DNA from: Mycogone perniciosa
Lineage: Eukaryota; Ascomycota; Sordariomycetes; Hypocreales; Hypocreaceae
DNA: 64,000 nucleotides
Direction of reading: 5' to 3'
Assembly: GCA_025331125.1 (NCBI GenBank)
Contig: JAOALB010000080.1
Location: forward strand, 1-64,000
Both the position numbers and the translations under genes were made by a program. The notes beneath the pieces were generated by a model, which worked only from the letters and a program-made list of their open reading frames with translations, ran no database searches and had not been told where the DNA came from. This document shows, one piece after another, positions 55,597 to 64,000 of the stretch; positions within the stretch are counted from its first letter, which is position 1, and the number at the start of each line of letters is the position of its first letter.

Positions 55597-58500
55597 GACA
55601 GCATGACACACCGGGAGCTGACCGCTCTATCAGCCAACTCCAACAACCTTCCCCTCGGCAACCGACGATGGTAAGGAGTCCATACATACGCCTGCCCGGC
55701 GGACCGACTTGCGGCTCACAAAAGAGCCCAACGTATATGATCGGTGGCATGAGAACGTGAAGGCATAATGCACCCAACGGCGTTTGATAGAGGACAGGAT
55801 GGTTTCAACTAGACATGAACGCGCAAGCCTGCGCAATCACAGGCTATTTGGTTTGATGCTGATGGATTCCCCATTTTCTCTTATTTTCATATTAATGTTT
55901 GCACTTACTGGCCAACTTACTTGGCTCACCATCGATGATGTTAGATTGGCATCGGCCTGAGAGCTACCATGCGAACAGGTTGACGAATGTATCTTGATAG
56001 AGAAAAACGAGCGAGGTTTTGGGGGGCTGGCGAGAGTCTGGCGGCGACAAACATATGCTGCTACTCAACTATGAAAACTGGCACCGAGTCGAGAACACTA
56101 CTCTCTGGTTTTGGCTTGGTTTCTTGGTCGTCCCCGTCTGGAACTAGCTGTTCTGAAGGGCAACTATGCACATGTCCCCTCGCCGATGAACTCGAAAAAT
56201 AGGTTGATAGACGATTGTACCTTGCTGAATAAAAAAACAAGTTATACATGAAGAGTTTGAGAATGGCGAGTCCATACAATCTACGAAGCACCACACATAT
56301 TGATTCCAAATTAGGTGGCAATTCATGGCACGTCAACTGAAGCGGTGATGGCCAGTCCATGATGTCGATTGAATCTGAAAGTCAAATACATGTAATAAGG
56401 TGTTGTTTCAACTTGGAAAGTTGGAGCCAGTGTGGCGAGTCCTGCTTTCGCATTGATTCAAGTGACGCTTTGTATTGTCGAGTCATCTTCATGGCAATAT
56501 GCTTTTTGGCTCTCTCTCCCTGTCAGCAAGTTGTCTCGCGTCAACCGAAGTGGCGATGCATCTTTTGACTTTTTGGATCAAACATGGTGGCGAGTTCACC
56601 CTCTCTCCCTCCCATTCTTTGCGTTTACTCAACGAATCAGAGTCTTTAACCTTTCGGCATAAGGTTGCTTTTGTTCTGACTCAGGGTTTGTTACAGAATT
56701 CCTCAAAGCTTGGAGACAAAATCTTGGTTTTTTTTCTTTCCTTTTAGCTCTGACATTCGAGATGAAGAATACGATCACGAGTCATCAATCAAGATTGATA
56801 ACTAAACAAAAAACAAAAGCAAAAACAAACCTCTCAAAAGATCCCTGTTTTTCTTTGCCGCCGTGTTGTATCCCTGGTGTTTCAAATCCTGCGGTGAGTT
56901 TTGAGTTGCCAACACAGATGTGCGGAGAACTCTCTCTGATTGCCAAATCGAGTGCCTCGCCTGTCAAATGGAATTCCAAAAACACACATCCCTGCCAAAA
57001 CTCTCAGGTTGGCCGACGATACTCCGGACAGAGACTTTTTTGCAAATAATGACGCAAACAAACATCGGGGAAAGAGGGGGTGAGTGAGCAGTAGGTGTCA
57101 AAACCTCTCACCCTGTTCAGTTTCCCGAAACTTCCATGCATACGAGAAGTACGGAGTACGATATGGACAAACAAACAAAAACCGCCTGCTCTCGGAGCGG
57201 GAGCCAGAAAGAAAGCAAAAAAGGAGAGGGTCTCGACGCTCCCTGTATCGCCGTTTAATAAGCCCTGCCTGTCAAACTGGTGTCAAAAACGGCGGGAGAA
57301 AAAAGAGACGAGGTCCAGGATCCATTGTTTCGTATGCACGACTTGCCAGCTGGGGCCATATTGGGCACATCCATGATCCACCGACATCATCCACTCACAA
57401 AGCGATCAGTCAGATTCTTGGGGCTGAAAAGAAAAAAACCTTAGCTGGTCGCCGAACACTCTGTGAATGCTGACCAGGGACCCGCTCATCAATGACACTT
57501 CAGGTGCCACTCTGTGACCAATGCTCACCCCCTTGCTCCTCTCAGCAAATTTGCCCATGCCATGAAGGGTGTAGTAAGCACGTGGTAAAGGTGGCGTCAT
57601 GCTACAGGATAAAAGGAGGGGGCATGGGGAAGAAAGAAGTAAAGCCTATGCCGTTGTGGCATGTGAAGCGTGATCTTCACGCTGAGACGCGTTGCAGCTC
57701 TCTCACCTGAGCAAGGGGGCTCAGGGCTCCAGGGGAAGGGGGTGTGACATCTCCGAGAATGGACCTGGTGATAGCCACCGGGATCGCCAGGTTTCCTCCA
57801 ATTTGCCATGTCAGATTGTACGAGTAATGTACATAATGCCGTCCATGGAGTCCATGGAGGGCCAGTGACCGAGGCATCGATGTAATGCGAGGAAGGATTC
57901 CATAAGGGAGTGGCAAAACGGGGCCTTTAAGCTTTTAACCTTTCAACTGCTGCTCAGCTCATCTCGTAACCATTGCGTGTCATAGTAATAATGCCGAGGA
58001 TTCGAGAACCTATACATAGCATAGATTGCTGAGAGGTCGTTTTTGTTACGCACAGGTCGCTTGCCTGCCCGCGTCCCCAGTCAGTCTCCAATGGTCAGGC
58101 TCTTTTGCATGATTGACCGTCTTTTCATCTGCGCCTCATGCTTGTGGGCTGAACCATGAACCCACAAAAAAAAGGACGTTTCTGCCTTGATTTTGCAGAT
58201 GAAAAAAACACAGTCAGAGGACCCATATATCGGCACCGCATATCGGAGGTGCCGAGATTAGTGAGTAAGAATAGATAGGGTTGGGGTTGCTGATGTTTGC
58301 TGGCAGTGTAAACCATCCCCGCCCGAAAACAATCGGATGGAATTAACGAGAGAATATATTGGAAAAGGTTCGTGGAAATGGCTGAGAACGCCAATTGAAG
58401 TGAACGTGGCATGTGGATGTGGATATGTCAATGGTTAGTGTGAGTGGTGTGGCACAATGTGCGAGGCACAAGTTCGCGATGGGAAATTTGGACAAATAAA

Positions 58501-61110
58501 AATTCCCCATTGGACGACAAACTACTAATAACTGGGCGCCAGAAAATGGATCAGATTCATTCCTGTTGAATGGATGAATGGACAAGCGGGTATGAAAAAA
58601 AGGGGGGGCGCCCAAGGGGCAATGGGGGAGAAGGGCTGCTGGAGTAAGGGCATGACATGACATATTCGCGTAAGTCACTTTCAAATCGTGATAACTCTCC
58701 CGTGTTTGAGGTAAACAGAGATAAAGGAGGCCACGAGGACAACTCATTAATACAGATACCCCGTTGGGGAACCTGGGCGTCAGAGTTGGCCTCGTTTCTC
58801 GTGTATGCCGCATGTGCTCAGTATGATGATATGGATAATCAAAGTCGCAGCCAAGTTCGACATTGACTGGTGTGGCTTGTACCTTGTCTTCCTCGTCCTC
58901 TTTGGGTCGGTCGTTCCGACGGCCGCGGGTACGAGAGTCGGGGTCCTAATACCAGACTGTCCGCAAAGGACGTGTAGTAGTATATCCTAACAATGAATAC
59001 ACCCAAGTGTCAAATTAGCAGCAGCAGGAAGCAAGAGAAACAGTCGAGTTGGGAAGAAATGAGCGGAAATGACGCATGGCATGAGTTTGAGATGAATGTC
59101 GTGTTAGTGAGACGGTGAGGGAGACACCTGATAAGCCGCCCACGCATGACATGCCACTAGTCAAATCGTGGAGTCAGCCAGCGAGCTCGCAGATTGTGGA
59201 CGGCCTGTCCTTGCCCCGGATGATAGATCCAGACGGTCGTCTGCTGGCCGCGCGGCTGAACCGAGACCTCGATACACGCGAGAAAGGCCAACAGTGGCGC
59301 GTCCGCTGACATGGAAACCCGCTCTTGGTGTGTTACACAAACGGGGGTATGGAGTGACTGGATGACATGGTATGTCCACCGTTAGGGCATCCAGGAGGGC
59401 CTAAGCATCAGCACCCCAGATCGCCGTGCCCAAGAACATGGCTCTCCCAAGGCGCCGTCACCACGCTGGCCTTGACGCCACAAACGGTAAACCACTTGGT
59501 CCCTGGTTTCCGCCCCCAAATCCCAACTCTATGTTGAAGGACAAAATACTAGTCAGTATGAGTGGCAGTGCGGAGGAAAAGTAGCTGACAGGAAGGTACT
59601 CCGTAGGCAATACACCCATATCCGCCACGCACCGCAGAATCGAGTGTCCTTCCTCTAAAGGTACTCGTACAGGTACACATCTGTGCCGTTAGTCCGTACA
59701 CCTTGCTTCTTTGCAGGGATGAGAAGCCTGGGCAGCTTACTCGTACCATACCCCGTACAGTACGACCTACAGCACGCCAGTCCCAAGTTTCCGTGCGAGC
59801 CCCTGTCTTGGCAGCTTTCAGAACATCTCCTGTCCAATGTCACATCAAATCGACGACTGCCACAGTGCCACTCTCCCGGGAGAGAGGGACGACTCCTCCA
59901 GCTGGGCCTGTCCCAGTGGCGTCAAGATTATTGCGCCTTCGTGGTCAAAGGTCGTACAATTTCCTTCAATAGAACCATCCCATTGGATGGCATGTCCCCA
60001 GTATCTCCATAATGCTCCCCTTCTGGATTTTGATTTGTCCCATGGCCTTGGAAAGTGGCTGACTGCGTTGTCATGGCTTGTGTTACTGGTTGAAGGAACC
60101 CACACAATACCGACATTCCTTCTGAGTCGATGCGGAGTACTGCTACTTCGTGCTTTTATGAAAATTCCCACCTGTACTCGTACAAAATAGAATGCGGGGG
60201 CTGAGATGGTGAATAGGAGGCCTACGAGGAACCATTCGAACACGCTAACATAAGCATCCTCGTATTGCTTTGGCCCCGCGCGTTTACCGTGATCGGGAGC
60301 CTATGAGAGCCGATGACGCGAAGCAAGGCCTGACACTTTGATGGTCAGTGCAAATGACGAACGGAACGAAGGGCTTGACCCCGTCGTGCCGTTTCCCACC
60401 AGCCTTGTGACTGACAGTAGCTCATGTCTTATACGCCACTCAGTCGTTAAAAGAAAATAAATGGTTTTGATGCTTGGAAATTTCTCCGATCGTATACTCG
60501 TAGCCCATGGCGTAGTAGTACCATCCAATATTCTCCAATCTAAGGGTTCCCATCCGTCTTGGTGCCTAGGGATCCTACCGGGATTGCCAATTCTGTTCTG
60601 CCCGAGACCTGTAGTGCATCCGTCATAGCCAGCACACTCGAGACATGATATTATCATTCTCTGTATTAATATCAAAGGCCTCAGGTCTCGCGGCGTGGCT
60701 TGTTCTGACCCGGCAGTTGGTGAGCCCAACTCCTTGGCTGCTCTGTTGTCCGCATCGTATATCTGCATGTAGACGCTAGTACGGAGTACCATGTACAGGT
60801 ATCTCTTGTGAGTTGATAGGCACAGTTGACGACCGGTATGGATCAAATATTCTAAACCCTCCAATTGGGTACGCCTTTTGGGCATATGAGCTCAGAGCAT
60901 ACAGTCATGAGGCAGTGTCAAAACAAGAGCTGAAGCCTCTCCAATGGTTCACACTAGCCGGCACCAATGCTTTTACACGGGTAACGTCTGTAGATCTCAC
61001 TAGTGCACCATGGTAGGTTGAGATCTGAATTCGTTGCTAAGTGGGGGATTCCAAGTCCAGAGTCTAGAGCCCGGACCTTGGATCAAGCTTGTGGTCTTGA
61101 ATACCTACTA

Positions 61111-61137
61111 GTAGTAGTAGTGGTGGTGGTGGTGGTG
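61111..61137. repeat. GTA then GTG trinucleotide repeat
   Basis: Three GTA units running into about five GTG units, in non-coding sequence. Confidence 0.85.
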
Positions 61138-61783
61138 ATTTATGTGCATAGGCCAATCCGGCACGGCTGTATCTATCTGCTCGTCATCTGCTCCATACTC
61201 CAGTTCCACTCGGGGAGAGACGCGAGAGATTGTCCGATTCGTATCAGACATGCTAGAGAAGGATTCAAGGCCTCGGTTGGAAATGACTGGGGAAAGCAGT
61301 CGCAAGATGACGACCTTATCTCAGCACTGGCGTTTATCGACGGCCAGAACCCTTAACCTGTTATTGTCACTCGGAATGTTCCTATGTGGAAATTGCCACT
61401 CCTACCCATGAGTGCCACACCTTCCAGCAAATGTATCAACATTCAAGTACGGAGTAGTTTGGATGAAGACACTAGCTTTTTATCATTGGCCCCATGTCAG
61501 TGCCGATGATGCCCTTGATGCCCTTGATCGGTCGAAAGCCCACACCAAATCATCCCTAAACCGTTTCTGACAAATGCTTCATCCGGCTGTTCTCATGAGT
61601 TTAAATTGCCCGGGCATTTTTGGATGGTTTGTGATGAGACCCGAGAAGTGTCGCTGGAATACGGGCACTAGTACTTTGCTCTGCCGCCAGACAGCAACTC
61701 GGAAAGAAACGATTCCCCATGCTGTTCATGCTCCATAATCCCCATTCACGGCTGTCTCAACGCCCCACTTGAGTGTCACTTGA

Positions 61784-61799
61784 TACTCCGTACGGAGTA
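61784..61799. repeat. Perfect palindrome TACTCCGTACGGAGTA
   Basis: A perfect 16-bp inverted repeat, and the fullest member of a dispersed family. Half or near-copies occur at 9113, 30191, 32688, 48852, 57149, 59597, 60780, 61447, 62989 and 63161, all outside the called exons. Confidence 0.9.
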
Positions 61800-64000
61800 A
61801 TACATCAATCAGCTTTTGTAATATGTCACTTTTTTGCGGAATAATTTGTGTGATTGGAGAAGAATACGATGAAATCGTCGATGTCTACCATCAGCAGATG
61901 GTACAGCAAACCGTCAAAGACTGACAGACAACCCCTCCGTAGACTTTGATATTGCACAACTGTCCAGGCAATTCACGCTTCGTAGGCACGACGCCGAGAG
62001 ATGCGTTGATGTGAGGTGGTCTTGGCGTGTGGTAGTATCGGCCTATGGGCAATGACCAGGCGCCTGGGGTTGGCTGGAATGTGGGTGAAAAGGCGGTGCT
62101 GTTCTATCTCAACCAATCCCCTGTCGTACCTCTAAATGCAGTTGCCAGATATTACTACTCTCTAGTCCGTATCTTTCTGGCCGAGATTGGATCAATGCTT
62201 TTGAGGGGCCTTGGCACTTGAATTCTTTGGCAGATCGGCCTTTGTCGTAACACTACCATTCAACCGCTGTGGCGGGACGGCACTAGTCAGTAATCTCACC
62301 CCGTGATGGCTTTTTGGCCTTTGCCAAACTGTGTGGGGTTGTGGGTGCCCGATGCGACTCTAGTGATGGATTTTTGGTACACCCCTCCTCCTTTTCAAAC
62401 ACGCCTATCCTGGTCAAATCGTCAACTTAGTTGGTGGTACCGCTCCGTAGTACAAGAGTACTTCTCCGAGACGCGTTTTCTAGGTGGGATTCTCAAGGAG
62501 CCTCAAGTGGAGGCCAAAGAGTCCAGAGCGATTCTCTCTCGGCCCATAACCCATCGCTTCCGAACCATGAGGGGCGTTACTTTTGCCTGACTGCTCCAGC
62601 ACATCTCCAACGTGGATCCTTATCTGGTTAAAAATACGCGGATGGGGAAATGCGAATGGCAACCACAGCCGGAAAGTTGGTGGTCCGCGTACTATTGGTA
62701 TTCCATGGAATACGGAGTGGTGTATCCGTACTCGTGAAGGTCGTAACCAATGCAGCAGTGGGCTCTCGGTACGTACAGATGTAACTCGCCCGCCGGCTCG
62801 GTGTGGAAGAAGCCTGTCCCCTCACCAATTACCCCCCATGACTCATGAAGCTCGATAGAGGCGCTGTAGTGTATGTATGATCTCACATTTGAGCTGCTTG
62901 TCTGTGGACTGAGGATTTAGTGTATCACGAAGGTGAAACTGCCGCAAGCAGACCATTTGTTGAAATGAGGCGGTGATTGAGACAGAGAGTACGGAGTAGT
63001 ATCGTGTCATCAATATATGCAATGCCCATGAAATAAAGCATCTTGGAAGGTGTCATTTTGTAGAGGCATGTTGTCGTATTTTCTTTGTGTCTGAGACACA
63101 CGGAGTTATCGAATGAAACCTGCCTCAATCGACACTATCCCGGAACATATGCCGGCATGGTACTTCGTACGGTGCCCACCATTTTATTGTTACAGCCAAT
63201 GAATAAAATAATGCACGTTTGAAGGTTCCTGCCGATGATTGGAGGCCTCGGGGAGCATGGTAGCAATAAATCGAGGCGCTGACCAATGATTGCTGCATCC
63301 ATCCATGCTTAAGCCAATTGAAAGAACAGGAGTTCAGCGTGTTGATGAAGATGCAATGCACTCTAGGGTGGAGAGGGTCCTGCCCAACCATGCCCCCCCT
63401 TGTGATGGCAAGCAACTCTTGGAGCCTTCGTTTCCATGCCCCGCAATCCGGTCATCACCGCAAAGGAATTTGGAAGCCTGTTGTCAGGTAGGTAGTAGTA
63501 CTTCGTAGGGATTGATGAGTAGATGGCTTCTATCGCCTGCATGTGCGATATATCAGAAACGAGTAACCAAGTTGCATGGCAGCCTCGACCATCCAGATAC
63601 TGGCGCGAAACATGCTTCATTGATATGGCTTGGCACTGACACGCCGGCAGTCGTGATGCCTTCACGAACTGCTTTTGTATTTCCAGCCAGCCATTGTTGC
63701 ACAACACTCAGCCCAGTGGCTACTCTCGACTTGCGCTGCGCATCGGTGGATATACCATGTGAGGCCAAGGCCTGGTGCTATTGCAGACTCGAGGAGACAC
63801 AAGGTTAAGCCAATACACGTGGAGCCTCTGGAGGGGTTCTCTGTTCAATTGTGCGACCAGCAGCCTTGGGAGGGATGGGAGCTCGCAATTGGGGAATTCA
63901 CAATGTTGCGGTGAGGGTCCAGGGCCAAGGCTGGATTGGGGTTTGACAGATATGCCGTCCAATTGCGACTAGAGGATGTCTCTTCTGTGTCCACATCGGC

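Larger units (their letters stand above)
55597..64000. other. Gene-free right end (8.4 kb)
   Basis: No gene can be supported in this stretch. The open frames (up to 194 codons at 60301-60885, minus) lack recognisable domains, show no codon-position bias I can see by eye, and do not link through plausible introns. Base composition is not strongly AT-rich, so it does not look like RIP-mutated transposon debris. It holds a GTA/GTG repeat (61111-61137), a GTCCATGGA tandem duplication (near 57841-57859) and about ten copies or halves of the TACTCCGTACGGAGTA palindrome, including the only perfect 16-mer seen in the window (61784-61799). It may be the upstream region of a gene beyond the window. Confidence 0.5.

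Noticed and set aside
60301..60885. 194-codon open frame (-) in the gene-free right end
   Set aside because: The longest frame there, but no domain, no conserved-looking blocks and no adjoining exons. It overlaps a palindrome-family copy at 60780.
1..64000. CRISPR arrays, insertion sequences, operons
   Set aside because: No regularly spaced repeats, transposase or integrase frames or terminal inverted repeats were seen. The gene structure is eukaryotic throughout.

Overview
The window reads as nuclear DNA of a filamentous ascomycete (Pezizomycotina, probably Sordariomycetes and perhaps Hypocreales; the order is a guess). Genes are compact, with introns mostly of 50-120 bp that have GT..AG ends and CTAAC/CTGAC-type branch points. 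The set includes fungal hallmarks: a Zn2Cys6 regulator, the NADPH-oxidase regulator NoxR, an alternative NADH dehydrogenase, a GH18 chitinase and a fused HMP kinase/TenA thiamine protein. I saw no CRISPR array, bacterial element, tRNA or rRNA gene, or recognisable transposon.

Layout: 2.4-3.0 kb, tubby/LURP-like protein interrupted by an in-frame TAG (-). 4.1-5.8 kb, Zn2Cys6 transcription factor (+). 6.7-8.2 kb, GH18 chitinase (+). 9.3-10.9 kb, Rad9 checkpoint clamp subunit (+), convergent with an Ats1-like RCC1-repeat protein (-), which is divergent from prephenate dehydrogenase TYR1 (+, 12.5-14.3 kb). 14.6-15.8 kb, uncharacterised Cys-rich protein (-). 18.1-19.3 kb, Mpv17/PMP22 membrane protein (+). 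20.2-21.0 kb, ESCRT-II subunit SNF8/VPS22 (-). 21.5-23.0 kb, YDJ1-type DnaJ (-). 23.6-25.7 kb, mitochondrial glutamyl-tRNA synthetase (+). 27.0-28.9 kb, NoxR (-). 33.1-34.4 kb, copper chaperone for SOD1 (-), sharing a promoter with mitochondrial ribosomal protein uL13m (+). 35.7-36.7 kb, uricase (-). 38.3-42.6 kb, TORC2 subunit AVO3/Rictor (+). 43.3-45.6 kb, THI20-like protein (+). 46.0-47.7 kb, single-pass membrane protein (-). 50.3-52.2 kb, alternative NADH dehydrogenase (+). 53.2-55.6 kb, DEAD-box helicase DBP2 (+). 55.6-64 kb shows no supportable gene.

Most genes are housekeeping and do not form a metabolic cluster. Mitochondrial functions recur (MSE1, uL13m, NDE, possibly a long CCS1 form). 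Three ROS-related genes (noxR, CCS1, uricase) lie within 10 kb. I assembled exon structures by hand: every junction is GT..AG, every exon set is in frame, and each joined protein reads through its family motifs. The most notable observations are a CCS1 model with two in-frame starts (a long form with a hydrophobic N-terminus and a short canonical form), the amber codon inside the tubby-like gene, the very long DBP2 intron next to helicase motif V, tiny terminal exons in noxR, and a dispersed palindrome, TACTCCGTACGGAGTA, concentrated in the gene-free right end.
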